In this document: piece by piece, positions 41,764-53,612 of the stretch
Layout: each line of letters begins with the position of its first letter
Position numbering within the stretch: position 1 is the first letter of the stretch
From: Maricaulis sp965242785
GTDB lineage: Bacteria > Pseudomonadota > Alphaproteobacteria > Caulobacterales > Maricaulaceae
Assembly (NCBI GenBank): GCA_965242785.1
Contig: CBDETA010000004.1
Span: 1,674,001-1,738,000, forward strand
DNA length: 64,000 bases
Direction: 5' to 3'
The notes under the pieces: generated by a model
What the model was told of the DNA's origin: nothing
What the model saw: only the letters and a program-made list of their open reading frames with translations
Database searches by the model: none
Made by a program: the position numbers and the translations under genes

Positions 41764-42654
41764 ATGACCCCAACCGCCATTCCCGTCCTGCGCAGCGTTC
41801 TGGCGGCCTATGCCTTCTTTATTGCGCACTGGCGTCCGATCCTGATCGCCGGTGTGCCCTACACGGCGGCCTATTCGCTCTATCTGGTACTGATGCAGGC
41901 ACAGACGTCGGGCACGGCGGACCCCAGGCTCGGATTGATCGCCGGCCTGCTCTATGTCGCCACCATGATTGCCAGCATTGCCCTGTCAGCGGCCGCCCTG
42001 CGCATGGCGGTGCGCGGGGATTTTTCCGGCTGGCTGGGCCTGAAGCTGGGCCGGGACGAGATGCGGCTGTTCATCGTGTCGCTGCTGATCACCCTTTTGA
42101 CCGGGATCGTCTTCGTGCTGGTCTTCATCTTCTGGGGCACGGTGTTCGGCACGGTGGCCTCGGGCGCCCTGCAGCGCGCCGGCATCGACCCGGAAAGCTC
42201 GGGCTTCGATCTGGCCCAGGCGACGTCCTACATGCAGCTGGCGGACTGGGCGGTGGTGGTGATCATCGGCCTGGTGTGCCTGGCCGTGGTGCTGTGGCTG
42301 TCGGCTCGGCTCGTCCTGTCCCTGCCGGCGACGATGGCGCAGCAGGCGGTGCGGGTGATGAAGGTCTGGCCGCTGAGCCACAAGAATGGTGGGCGCATCG
42401 CCCTGACCCTGCTGCTGGCCGGCCTGCCGGTGACCCTGATCGAGCTGGGGCTGTACGAGGCCCTGTCCGGTGTTCTGGGCTTCCGCCTGATCGAGGTTTC
42501 CAGCCTGATGGGACCCAATGTCGAGAACGCGCCGGGCATGGTGCGCATGCGCGAATACAGCCTCTGGCTGGGCCTGTTCTCGGCGATCAATATTCCGGTC
42601 TTCTCGGGACTGTATGCCTATATCTACCAGAACCGGATGAAGGCGCAGGGCTGA
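41764..42654 (+). CDS. Multi-pass membrane protein, array member 1 of 4
   Basis: A 296-residue protein with six predicted membrane segments. Two blocks recur in all four array genes: here, LRMAVRGDFSGWLGLKLGRDEMRLF (about 80-105) and LSLPATMAQQAVRVMKVWPLSHKNGG (about 188-214). The shared pattern is Arg, Gly, then about nine residues, Gly-x-Asp/Glu-Glu; and later A-x-L followed by a Trp after about 15 residues. GGAG lies 6 nt before ATG 41764. I recognise no named family; glycerophosphodiesterase-like membrane domain (PF10110-type) is a remote possibility. Confidence 0.7.
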   Translation: MTPTAIPVLRSVLAAYAFFIAHWRPILIAGVPYTAAYSLYLVLMQAQTSGTADPRLGLIAGLLYVATMIASIALSAAALRMAVRGDFSGWLGLKLGRDEMRLFIVSLLITLLTGIVFVLVFIFWGTVFGTVASGALQRAGIDPESSGFDLAQATSYMQLADWAVVVIIGLVCLAVVLWLSARLVLSLPATMAQQAVRVMKVWPLSHKNGGRIALTLLLAGLPVTLIELGLYEALSGVLGFRLIEVSSLMGPNVENAPGMVRMREYSLWLGLFSAINIPVFSGLYAYIYQNRMKAQG

Positions 42655-42774
42655 GAGGCCCAGGATCCGGGACAGCGGCATCCGGGACACAAGCTGCCCG
42701 GTTCCCTCTGGTCCGATGGAGCGAGTGGGGCATGATGCACCCTCAGCTTTGTCCGGTCAGGAGGGGACCCTGTG

Positions 42775-43821
42775 ATGCAAGCCAAGCGTTTCGATATCGG
42801 ATCAGCGATCCTGTTCTTCTTCACGCGTCTGGGTGAAAACCCGGGCGGCGTGATCTGGATTGCGTTTTGCCAGCTGGTGCTGATGGGCGGCCTGCTGGTC
42901 GGCACCCTGTTCCTGCTGGCTCCGGCCTGGGCGAGCCTGTTCGAGCTCATCATCTCGGACAGCCAAGGACAGTTGAGCGATCAACAGGCGCTGGAATTCC
43001 TGTTCAACGTGGTTGCGCCCTTCCTGGGCTATCTGGCTCTTCTTTTGCCGGTCGGCATCCTGGTGTCGCTGATGGTTCAGGGCGCCTGGCTGCGTTTCCT
43101 GACCAAGGGCGAGATCAAGCCCGTCATTCCCTTCCGCATCGGCGGTGACGAGGTGCGGCTGTTCGGCGTCAACCTGATGTATATCGTCATCTTTGTGGCC
43201 GGTTACATCGGCGTGATGCTGGCCGTGGTGTCCATGGGCGTCGGCGGTGCCTTCATGGCCGAAAGCGGTGGGGGCGGGGCCGCCCTGGGGGCCGGCCTGC
43301 TGGTGGCGCTCGGTTCGGTGGCGATCGGCGTGGGCCTGCTGATGCTGGCCGTGAAGCTGGCCACGGCACCGGCGCTGACTGTGCTGGAAGGCGAGTTCCG
43401 CTTCTTTGAAAGCTGGGAGGCGTCCAAGGGTGTGTTCTGGCAGCTCCTGGTCAGCTATCTCGCCGTCTACGCCATGATGATGGTGCTGAGCTCGGTGGTC
43501 GGGGTCGTCGTGCAGATGGTGCTGATGGGCGTCTTCATGCCTTTCATCGAGCAGATGGTCACGCTGGAAGAGGCTGGTACCAATGCCGACCCGCAAGAAG
43601 TGTTCGACATGTTCGCCACCTTCTTCGGATCGACCAGCAACCAGATCTTCCTGGGTATCGCCTTGCTGATCGGCTATGCCGGCCAGACGGTCGCCGAGGC
43701 GATGTGGCACTCGGTCGGCGCCTACAATGCCGTGCGCAATGGCGGCGATGCCAGCGCCAGCCTGGAAGCCTCGAAAATCGAGGCCGGTCACCCGCTGGGG
43801 GCAAGCCCGAGCGAGGGTTAG
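42775..43821 (+). CDS. Multi-pass membrane protein, array member 2 of 4
   Basis: A 348-residue protein with six to seven membrane segments; the longest array member, with many Gly residues between 155 and 180. The first shared block is LRFLTKGEIKPVIPFRIGGDEVRLF (about 102-126), the second APALTVLEGEFRFFESWEASKG (about 200-221). An acidic periplasmic or cytoplasmic loop (EQMVTLEEAGTNADPQEVF) sits near 262. ATG 42775 is 6 nt behind GAGGGGAC. The 120-bp gap from member 1 is the largest in the array. Confidence 0.7.
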   Translation: MQAKRFDIGSAILFFFTRLGENPGGVIWIAFCQLVLMGGLLVGTLFLLAPAWASLFELIISDSQGQLSDQQALEFLFNVVAPFLGYLALLLPVGILVSLMVQGAWLRFLTKGEIKPVIPFRIGGDEVRLFGVNLMYIVIFVAGYIGVMLAVVSMGVGGAFMAESGGGGAALGAGLLVALGSVAIGVGLLMLAVKLATAPALTVLEGEFRFFESWEASKGVFWQLLVSYLAVYAMMMVLSSVVGVVVQMVLMGVFMPFIEQMVTLEEAGTNADPQEVFDMFATFFGSTSNQIFLGIALLIGYAGQTVAEAMWHSVGAYNAVRNGGDASASLEASKIEAGHPLGASPSEG

Positions 43822-43930
43822 GCGGTTTTCCACAACCCATCCGGGTGGGGGCCGGGAATGTGCCTCCGCCTGGATGGGCGTGAATGTCTGAGCGTGCTAA
43901 CGCCAGATGGAACCGTGCTGGGGGGCGCAC

Positions 43931-44812
43931 ATGAAAGACATCAACCCGATGAACGCCGTGGCCTTGTTTCTGGTCGTGGGCAAGCTTCGACCCGGACCGA
44001 CATGGGCGCTCGTGGGGTGGAGCTTCGCCTGGTTCCTGGTCATGTCCATCCTGCAGATAAGCCTGCAGCCGGCGCCACCAATGCCAGGGGTGGACCCGGG
44101 GCCCGCCATGGCGGGCTACATGGCCGGAACCGGTTTGATGATGTTGATTGGACTGGTCAGCTGGGCCGTTCCCTTTGCGGCCTGGATGCGGCTTCTGACA
44201 ACTGGCGAGGGGGGCGGTGCTGTTCCTTTCCGGCTGGGTCGGGAGGAGATGTGGGCGCTGATCGTCATCCTGGCGCTGTTTGCGACGTTTGGCGTCGCGA
44301 CGGGTATCGTCGCCGCGGTGATGATGGTGCTCGCCAGCTTCAACCAGGCCTTCGCGCTGCTCGGTATCCTTGTCGTTCCAGCGGTCGCCATTGCTGGCGC
44401 CTATGCGGGCATTCGTCTCACGCCCGCGGCCGCACTGAGTGCCATGACCCACAGGTTTGCCGTCTCGCAGGCCTGGCACACGATGAAGGGAAAAGTTGGC
44501 GCGGCCTTTGTTGCCTGGATTGTCATTGTCGTCGCTTCTGTGGTCGGCATGTTGGCCTTGACGGTGGCCGGGATGATCCTGCCCGCCCTGTCCATGCAAC
44601 AGGCGATGATTGAATGGGCCATGGGTGGCGAGAAGCCGGGGCTAGTCGCGATCCTGCCCTTTTCCGTTCTCAGCTTGATCGTAAACCTGCCTGTGGCGCT
44701 TATGGGCTATTCCACGTCCGCCTATTTCGCGCTGGCGGTCAGTGGCCGGGACGACGCCTGGACGCAGGCGATTGCTTCGGTCGAGGCAGAGGCCGACGCA
44801 GAGGCGGAGTAG
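43931..44812 (+). CDS. Multi-pass membrane protein, array member 3 of 4
   Basis: A 293-residue protein with six membrane segments. Shared block one is WMRLLTTGEGGGAVPFRLGREEMWAL (about 87-112) and block two SAMTHRFAVSQAWHTMKGKVG (about 172-192). It ends in a charged tail, EAEADAEAE. I start at ATG 43931 (GGGGG upstream); an in-frame start at 43907 would add eight residues. Its stop is 2 nt before member 4, so the two are coupled. Confidence 0.7.
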   Translation: MKDINPMNAVALFLVVGKLRPGPTWALVGWSFAWFLVMSILQISLQPAPPMPGVDPGPAMAGYMAGTGLMMLIGLVSWAVPFAAWMRLLTTGEGGGAVPFRLGREEMWALIVILALFATFGVATGIVAAVMMVLASFNQAFALLGILVVPAVAIAGAYAGIRLTPAAALSAMTHRFAVSQAWHTMKGKVGAAFVAWIVIVVASVVGMLALTVAGMILPALSMQQAMIEWAMGGEKPGLVAILPFSVLSLIVNLPVALMGYSTSAYFALAVSGRDDAWTQAIASVEAEADAEAE

Positions 44813-44814
44813 CC

Positions 44815-45526
44815 GTGCGCCTCCGTGCGATGGATGCGGCGTTGGCGATTGTCGGATATTCCCGCGCAAACCCCGCGCAGGCGGGCCAGCTATACGTTCT
44901 GGGAGTCCTGCCCTTTGTCGTGATGCTGGTCAGCATTCCTGCGGGCATGCTGTTGGGCGTGTTGATGATGATCCTGTTGCCGCCGGCATGGTGGCGCTTG
45001 TGCATGCAACACGCCGACGTCCAAGGCGGCTTCCTGTTGCGGTTCAGCTGGGATGAGGGCCGAACGCTGCTGGCCATGTGGCTTGTCCATTTCGTGGCGA
45101 CAGCGGCAACCATGATCGTGGGTGTCGGTGCCATGATGCTGGAAATCCTGAACCCGTCCGTCGGGGTCTTCAGCATGACCGTGGTGACAATCCTGGTGCC
45201 GATCCTGGTGTGGGCGCGGCTTGGGCCGGGATTGGCGCTGGGCATCGCCGAGCGGAAGTTTCTGGTTACCCGGAGCTGGAAGCCGACGGGCGAGATCGGT
45301 TGGCGTGTCTATGCCTGCTGGCTGCCCTTCGCCATGATACTGCTTGCGCCTTGGTTGACCGTTGCGATCCGCGGCGAGGTTCGAGCAGACCCCGTTACCG
45401 ATCCAAGTCCGTGGCTCATTCTCTTGCTGGGCGTGGTCTGGAGCGGTGTGCTTGCGTCCGCGTGCGCAACCCATGCCTATGTGGCACGCTATATTCAGCA
45501 ATCGGACGCTGCGGACATCGACCGGT

Positions 45527-45546
<20 letters not shown>
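44815..45546 (+). CDS. Multi-pass membrane protein, array member 4 of 4
   Basis: A 243-residue protein, the shortest member, with five to six membrane segments. Shared block one is WWRLCMQHADVQGGFLLRFSWDEGRTL (about 58-84), where the Gly-x-Asp-Glu has become Ser-Trp-Asp-Glu, and block two LALGIAERKFLVTRSWKPTGEIG (about 140-162). GTG 44815 has GGAG 6 nt upstream; an ATG at 44830 is the alternative. Its last 20 nt overlap the end of the convergent uvrA. Confidence 0.65.
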
Positions 45547-48400
<2,854 letters not shown>

Positions 48401-48550
48401 GCGGTGATCGTGTCCCGGATTGGTGGGTTGGCAAGAAGCCAACGAGCTTTAGAGAGCCGGTGCGAACCCGTCCAGCAGCCCGGCGCGCACTCCTGACATA
48501 ACGTAGGCAGGAGGGTGGCTTCAGCAAGAGCGGCGGATCGCGTTGCGGCG

Positions 48551-48671
48551 TTGTGATCAGTAGAAACTGTGCTATGTTTCTGGAGTGGGGATGCGCCTTC
48601 CGGCCCACCCCCTTTTCCTAGATCACGAATAGGACCCGGATCCGCATTAGCCAGGTGGTCCGGGTCTTTTT
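48551..48671 (+). ncRNA. Candidate small RNA with own promoter and terminator (uvrA-ssb spacer)
   Basis: TTGTGA (48551-48556) and TATGTT (48573-48578) are 16 bp apart, a fair promoter. Transcription from about 48585 would give a roughly 87-nt RNA. Its 5' part can fold as GTGG...GCC-TTCC-GGC-CCAC. It ends in a stem GACCCGGA (48633-48640)/TCCGGGTC (48659-48666) followed by TTTTT, a good Rho-independent terminator. No reading frame of note lies within. AGAAAC (48562-48567) and GTTTCT (48576-48581) form an inverted repeat across the -10 region and could be an operator. No RNA family is recognised. The rest of 48401-49028, apart from the LexA box, shows nothing clear. Confidence 0.4.
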
Positions 48672-48954
48672 CATGTCCAGTACGATGACAATCGGAAAAA
48701 ATCCCATTCCATCGTCTCCAGTTTGAAGACGAGGCCCCAAGAAACTACAGGGGCGCCACGGTCGAGGAGGCCTGTCTTCCCCGAATGCGCCGCTGGCCCG
48801 GCGCTGCTGCTTTCGCCTTCAAAAGGTTTGAGATTTGGTCCGCATGGCACGCGCCAACTGAGATTGTCGCTGCGCCTGTGGGTGTGACATCTCTGGACTC
48901 TCGTCCGGGCCTCCTTTCAAATCTGCGCGACTCGCGGGGGTGAATTGACCTGCG

Positions 48955-48969
48955 GAACATAATGTGAAC
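48955..48969 (+). promoter_or_regulatory. LexA (SOS) box upstream of ssb
   Basis: GAAC-ATAATGT-GAAC is an exact match to the alphaproteobacterial LexA operator (GAAC-N7-GAAC, the complement of GTTC-N7-GTTC). It lies 60 bp before the ssb start, where it would overlap a promoter. This predicts DNA-damage induction of ssb. The divergent uvrA start is 555 bp away, and no second box is seen near it. Confidence 0.75.
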
Positions 48970-49028
48970 AAAATCCGGCCGTCCGTAAAGACCGGGCCGG
49001 AAGCAGCAAGAAAACGGAGACGTGGGCG

Positions 49029-49532
49029 ATGGCGGGAAGCATCAACAAGGTGATCCTGGTCGGCAATCTGGGACGCGACCCGGAAGTGCGCCGGATGAAT
49101 AATGGTGACCCGGTGGTCAATTTGTCCGTGGCGACCTCGGAGAGCTGGCGCGACAAGAATTCCGGTGAACGCCGGGAGAAGACCGAATGGCACCGCGTGG
49201 TGATCTTCAACGACCAGATCGCCAAGGTGGCCGAAAACTACCTGAAGAAGGGCATGAAGGTTTACGTCGAGGGCCAGCTGCAGACCCGCAAATGGACCGA
49301 CCAGAACGGGCAGGAGAAATACTCCACCGAGATCGTGCTCCAGCGCTTCCGCGGTGACCTGCAGATGCTGGACAGCCGCGGTGAAGGCGGCGGTTCCTTC
49401 CAGGGCTCCGACAGCGGCGGCTATGACAGCTTCGGCGGCGGGTCCGGTGGCGGTGGCGGTGGCCAGCGCTCGATGGATGGTCCGAAGGAAGACTTCTCCC
49501 GCAATGATCTGGACGATGAAATCCCGTTCTAG
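49029..49532 (+). CDS. ssb: Single-stranded DNA-binding protein
   Basis: A 167-residue OB-fold tetramer protecting ssDNA. It opens AGSINKVILVGNLGRDPEVRR, has NLSVATSESWRDK and EWHRVVIFN, and closes the OB fold with YVEGQLQTRKWTDQNG near 78-93. A Gly/Ser-rich linker leads to the conserved acidic tip DDEIPF that recruits partner proteins. An ACGGAG site precedes the ATG. SOS control is predicted from the upstream LexA box. Confidence 0.97.
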   Translation: MAGSINKVILVGNLGRDPEVRRMNNGDPVVNLSVATSESWRDKNSGERREKTEWHRVVIFNDQIAKVAENYLKKGMKVYVEGQLQTRKWTDQNGQEKYSTEIVLQRFRGDLQMLDSRGEGGGSFQGSDSGGYDSFGGGSGGGGGGQRSMDGPKEDFSRNDLDDEIPF

Positions 49533-49559
49533 TTCCTGCGGACATTCCGCTTGAAGGAC

Positions 49560-49589
49560 GCCCCGGCACCTAGGTCGGGGCTTTCTTTT
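49560..49589 (+). terminator. Rho-independent terminator after ssb
   Basis: GCCCCG (49560-49565) pairs with CGGGGC (49576-49581), with an inner ACC/GGT pair, followed by TTTCTTTT. It lies 27 bp after the ssb stop. Confidence 0.75.
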
Positions 49590-49653
49590 GCGCGCCCTGC
49601 TTCACAGGATGCACCGGCTGAGCGATGCTGCCGTCTTTGCCGGGGAGGGGCAG

Positions 49654-50712
49654 ATGCGGATATTGATCCTGGGATTGCTGGTCATTGCGGCCCTGCTGGG
49701 CCTGGCGCTTTACGGGCCGGGCTCGTTGAATACGATGCGGTTCGAGCCACCGCCGGTGCAGTCCGCCTTGCTGGAACGCCTGGAAACCGAAACCTTGCCG
49801 GTGCGGAACGAGCGTGCCGACCTGTTCGGGGCCGAGGATGTCGAGCCGGGTCCGGACGGGCGGCTCTACGCCTCGCTGGCCGATGGCCGGATCATGGCGC
49901 GCGCGCCGCAGGGCGACTGGACCGAGATTGCAAACACCGGTGGCCGGCCGCTGGGGCTCAGCTTCGGTCCGGACGGGTCGCTGTTCGTGGTCGATGCCCG
50001 GCTGGGGCTTCTGCGCCTTGCCGATGGTGCGTGGGAGGTCTGGCTGGCGGATCGTTCGGTTGGCGGACCGCTGGTTTTCACCGATGATCTGACCGTGCTG
50101 GAGGATGGCCGGATCATCCTCACCGATGCCTCGTTGCGGCATGGCTATGGCCATCACATGGAGTCTTTCCTGGAAGCCGAGCAGACCGGCCGCATCCTGG
50201 TGGTCACCGCGCCGGATACCTATACCGTGCTGGCCGACGGTCTGGCTTTCATCAACGGGGTCGATCACGATCCGTCGACGGGACAGGTCTTTATCACGGA
50301 GACATGGGCCGGGCGGGTCTGGTCGCTGGATTCGCACACAGGCGCGCTGTCGGTGCTGATCGAGGGACTGCCCGGCTATCCGGACAATGCCGATTTCGAT
50401 CCGCAGACGGGCCTGGTCTGGATCGCCCTGCCATCCCTGCGCTCGGAGGAGCTGGAGCGCCTGCATCCGCGCCCCTTGCTGAAACGCCTGGTCTGGCGGG
50501 CGCTGCAGGTGGTGGGCTTGCCGGATCTGCCGGACCGGCCGCCCCTGGTGATGGCACTGACGCCGCAGGGCGAGGTGGCGCATGTGATCCGCGGGCCGGT
50601 GGCACCTGCCGATGGCGTGACCGGTGTGACGGTCTGGAATGGTGAGGTCTGGACCAGTGGCCTGGCCCGGGACGGCTTCACGGTGTTCGACCTGCCCGGT
50701 GATGCGGGATAG
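49654..50712 (+). CDS. SMP-30/strictosidine synthase-like beta-propeller protein, membrane anchored
   Basis: A 352-residue protein. Residues 2-24 are a membrane anchor or signal (MRILILGLLVIAALLGLALYG). The rest is a six-bladed propeller of the strictosidine-synthase-like/gluconolactonase type: GAEDVEPGPDGRLYASLADGRI, GLSFGPDGSLFVVDARLGLLRL, LTVLEDGRIILTDASLRHGYG, FINGVDHDPSTGQVFITETWAGRVWSLD and GYPDNADFDPQTGLVWIAL. Animal and plant relatives (APMAP, SSL) are esterase-like and type II membrane proteins. ATG 49654 has a strong GGGGAGGGG site. Substrate unknown. Confidence 0.82.
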   Translation: MRILILGLLVIAALLGLALYGPGSLNTMRFEPPPVQSALLERLETETLPVRNERADLFGAEDVEPGPDGRLYASLADGRIMARAPQGDWTEIANTGGRPLGLSFGPDGSLFVVDARLGLLRLADGAWEVWLADRSVGGPLVFTDDLTVLEDGRIILTDASLRHGYGHHMESFLEAEQTGRILVVTAPDTYTVLADGLAFINGVDHDPSTGQVFITETWAGRVWSLDSHTGALSVLIEGLPGYPDNADFDPQTGLVWIALPSLRSEELERLHPRPLLKRLVWRALQVVGLPDLPDRPPLVMALTPQGEVAHVIRGPVAPADGVTGVTVWNGEVWTSGLARDGFTVFDLPGDAG

Positions 50713-50780
50713 GCGCGCTTTCAGGGCCCGATGAGCTGTTTCCATCGGGACAGGGCGGCCAATTTTTCCAAGGAGCGCGC

Positions 50781-52076
50781 ATGCGAATTCTGGTTGCCGG
50801 AGCGTCCGGATTCATCGGTTCACACATCGTCGCGCATCTGGTGTCCAGGGGGCATGAGGTGGTGGCCGCAGCGCGCAATCCGCAGGCGGCCGCGCAGCGT
50901 CTGGCCGGCGCGGAATGGATCGCCTGTGATTTTCGCCGCGACCGGGCCGATGACTGGGCACCGCGTCTGGCGGGCGTGCGGGCCGTGGTCAATTGCGTAG
51001 GCGTGCTGCAGGACGGTCTGGGCGATGACAGCCGGGCCGTGCATGTCGCCGGCGCCGATGCCCTGTTCGAGGCCTGTGAACGGGCGGGCGTGAAGCGGGT
51101 TCTGCACATCTCCGCCGTCGGCGTGGATGACGCGGCGGGCTCGGCCTATTCGCGCGACAAGCTGGACGGTGAGGCGGCGCTGAAGGCGCGCGATCTGGAC
51201 TGGCTGATCCTGCGGCCCTCGCTGGTGATTGCGCGCAATGTCTATGGCGGCACGGCGCTGATCCGCGCGTTGTGCGGGCTTCCCTTCATCACGCCGGTTG
51301 TCGGCGGCGAGCAGGTGTTCCGGCCGATCGGCATGGATGATCTGTGCGAGGCTGTGCGCCAGCTGGTCGAGCCGGGCGCACCGGCGCGACAGAGTTTCGA
51401 CCTGGCCGGGCCGGAGCCTGTCTCCTTTGCCGATCTGGTGCGCGGCTACCGGCGCTGGCTGGGCTTCGGGGAGAGCCGGATCTGGCGCGTGCCGCGCTGG
51501 CTGGCGCGGCCGGCCTTTTGGGCCGGGGACCTCTTGGGCTGGCTGGGTGTGCGCACGTCGATGCGGACCAATTCGCTCAGACAGCTGGATTTTGATGTCG
51601 AGGGCGATCCGGGACCGTGGATGGATGCGACCGGGGCCAAGCCGCGCGGTTTTCATGCCTGGCTGGCGGCCAATCCGTTCGGCGTGCAGGACCGCTGGCA
51701 GGCGCGACTGGGATTTGCCCGGCCGTTGGCGCGCTGGGTGCTGGGGCTCTACTGGCTGATGACGGGCGTGCTGGCGCTGACGGTGGCGAAGGGTCATGCC
51801 TATCAGGTGCTGAGCGACGCCGGCTTTGATGCCGCCAGCCGGCCGCCGGTGCTGTGGTTCGGTTCGCTGTTCGACATCGTCCTGGGGCTGGCCATGCTGG
51901 CGAAATGGCGGGTGCGCAGTGTTGCAACGGTGATGATCTTGGGCACGTTCGGCTATGTCGCCACGCTCAGCGTCACCTTGCCGGGCCTGTGGGCCGATGC
52001 GCTGGGGCCGATCCTGAAAGTCTTCCCGATGATGGCGCTGGCGCTGATGATTGCCGCCACCGAGGACGAGCGCTGA
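50781..52076 (+). CDS. SDR-family NAD(P)-binding domain fused to DoxX-like membrane domain
   Basis: A 431-residue fusion. Residues 1-290 are an atypical/extended SDR: GASGFIGSHIV (7-17), RNPQAA, NCVGVLQDG, HISAVGVDDAAGSAYSRDK with a Ser and Y-x3-K-like motif (Y-S-R-D-K), and RPSLVIARNVYGG. After a linker, residues 305-430 have four membrane helices (ARWVLGLYWLMTGVLALTVA to ALGPILKVFPMMALALMIAA) like DoxX-type proteins. This fusion is known in Proteobacteria but its reaction is not. The stop and the next ATG overlap (TGATG). Confidence 0.85.
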   Translation: MRILVAGASGFIGSHIVAHLVSRGHEVVAAARNPQAAAQRLAGAEWIACDFRRDRADDWAPRLAGVRAVVNCVGVLQDGLGDDSRAVHVAGADALFEACERAGVKRVLHISAVGVDDAAGSAYSRDKLDGEAALKARDLDWLILRPSLVIARNVYGGTALIRALCGLPFITPVVGGEQVFRPIGMDDLCEAVRQLVEPGAPARQSFDLAGPEPVSFADLVRGYRRWLGFGESRIWRVPRWLARPAFWAGDLLGWLGVRTSMRTNSLRQLDFDVEGDPGPWMDATGAKPRGFHAWLAANPFGVQDRWQARLGFARPLARWVLGLYWLMTGVLALTVAKGHAYQVLSDAGFDAASRPPVLWFGSLFDIVLGLAMLAKWRVRSVATVMILGTFGYVATLSVTLPGLWADALGPILKVFPMMALALMIAATEDER

Positions 52077-52534
52077 TGGAGCTCTACCCCGTCCTGCGCC
52101 TCGTCCACATCCTGTCGGCCTCGGTGCTGTTCGGATCGGGCATGGCGATCGCCTTCTTCATGCTGATGGCCTGGCGCGCCGGCAACCGGGCGGCCTTTGC
52201 GCTGACGGCGAAGCATGTGGTGCTGGCCGACTGGGTGTTCACGGCAACGGCGGTGGTGGTGCAGCCGCTGTCCGGCGTGGCCCTGGCGCATGTGGCGGGC
52301 TGGCCGCTGAGCGCGCCCTGGCTGATGTGGAGCTATGGACTCTATCTCTTCATCGGCGCGTGCTGGCTGCCGGTGGTGTGGATCCAGTACCGGGTGAAGG
52401 CGCTGCTGGCGGCGGTCGACGACGCTGTGCCGGACAGGGTGCACCGCCTGATGCGGATCTGGTTCATCCTGGGCTGGCCGGCTTTTTCGGCATTGATCGG
52501 GATTTTCGTTCTGATGATCACGAAGCCGGGGTGA
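52076..52534 (+). CDS. DUF2269-like integral membrane protein
   Basis: A 152-residue protein with four membrane helices: LRLVHILSASVLFGSGMAIAFFML (about 6-29), VFTATAVVVQPLSGVALA (about 52-69), LMWSYGLYLFIGACWLPVVWIQYRVK (about 79-104) and WFILGWPAFSALIGIFVLMI (about 128-147). The LVHILSASVLFGSG start and LFIGACWLPVVWIQ are typical of DUF2269/YndJ-like four-helix proteins. It is translationally coupled to the SDR-DoxX gene and convergent with the Kelch gene (17-nt overlap). Confidence 0.75.
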   Translation: MELYPVLRLVHILSASVLFGSGMAIAFFMLMAWRAGNRAAFALTAKHVVLADWVFTATAVVVQPLSGVALAHVAGWPLSAPWLMWSYGLYLFIGACWLPVVWIQYRVKALLAAVDDAVPDRVHRLMRIWFILGWPAFSALIGIFVLMITKPG

Positions 52535-53564
52535 GCATTTCCACCAGGCCGGTCGTCTGACGTCCGGACGCCTGCAGTGCGCCGCCAACGGCAAAGATCG
52601 TGTCGCCAATGGCGACGCCGCCCAGGCCGTGGCGCGGGCTGAGCATGTCGGGGCCGGCGCTCCAGCTGTCGGCCTGCGGGTCATAGACCCAGCAATTCGG
52701 GTAGACGCCGCCGCCATTGTCGAACCACTCGCCTCCGAAAGCGTAGACCTTGCCGCCGGAGACCGCCGCCGCGAGGCCGCCCTGGCCCTGAGGCATGGGG
52801 GCGAGGCTCTGCCACCTGTCGGTCTGGGGATCATATGCTTCGTGATGGGCGTGGTTGCCGCCGCCGACGGTCCGGCCCGCGACGACGTGGAAGCGGCCAT
52901 TGAGCACGACGCCGGCGGCGGAATTGCGCGGGTTGGGATTGGGGGCGGCGGTGTGCCAGCTGTCGCTTGCGGCGTCGTAGACGAAATGGGCGCCGCTGTC
53001 GGTGTGGTCGGTCCACTGGGCGTTGGCTTCACCGGCGGGCTGGCGGCCGGTGGCGACGTGGATCATGCCGTTGAGGGAGACCGCGCAGGTTTCAGCGAAA
53101 GGCTGGGGCAGGGGTGTCATTTCGGTCCAGGTGCCCATGGCGGGATCATAACGCGTGTTCGTTGCGAGCATGCCCCAGATGCCACCCTCGACGGCGTGGA
53201 AGCCGCCGATGGCGTACACGGCATCGACATGGCCGACGAGATTGGGGTGGTGGCGCGGTTCGGGGAGAGCGGCGCGGGCCTCCCAGTCAAAGTCGCACCG
53301 GCTGACTTCCGACCAATCGCCGACATGCAGGACATCACTGATCCCGTCGACATTCTCACTGTGAGTGGCCGCCAGGCCGCCGGCGACATAGATCCGGCCA
53401 TCCAGCACGGCCGGATAGATTTCTTGGATACGCACGGGTAGTTCGGCGGCCTGCGACCAGACGTTCACGGGAACGCGGCATCGCCCCATCGCCATCGCCG
53501 GTGACGTCCCGACAAGGGCGGCGCCAGCCCCCAGAAGCGCGCTGCGGCGTGACATGAACGGCAT
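52518..53564 (-). CDS. Secreted Kelch-repeat beta-propeller protein, possible Tat substrate
   Basis: A 348-residue protein. MPFMSRRSALLGAGAALVGT has the twin-arginine form S-R-R-x-x-L-L, so Tat export is plausible; a start at 53555 (MSRR) is also possible. Six Kelch-like blades follow, each with a GG or G[RK] turn: DGRIYVAGG, VDAVYAIGG, LNGMIHVATG, LNGRFHVVAG, GGKVYAFGG, GDTIFAVGG. GGGGAG precedes the ATG at 53564 by 8 nt. It is divergent from the RHH-EF-hand gene across a spacer with a perfect 20-bp palindrome. Function unknown; such propellers often bind sugars. Confidence 0.85.
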   Translation of the reverse strand: MPFMSRRSALLGAGAALVGTSPAMAMGRCRVPVNVWSQAAELPVRIQEIYPAVLDGRIYVAGGLAATHSENVDGISDVLHVGDWSEVSRCDFDWEARAALPEPRHHPNLVGHVDAVYAIGGFHAVEGGIWGMLATNTRYDPAMGTWTEMTPLPQPFAETCAVSLNGMIHVATGRQPAGEANAQWTDHTDSGAHFVYDAASDSWHTAAPNPNPRNSAAGVVLNGRFHVVAGRTVGGGNHAHHEAYDPQTDRWQSLAPMPQGQGGLAAAVSGGKVYAFGGEWFDNGGGVYPNCWVYDPQADSWSAGPDMLSPRHGLGGVAIGDTIFAVGGALQASGRQTTGLVEMLTPAS

Positions 53565-53612
53565 GGAACTCTCCCCGGGACCGATAAACAGTCTCAATGA
53601 TTACAACATGAT

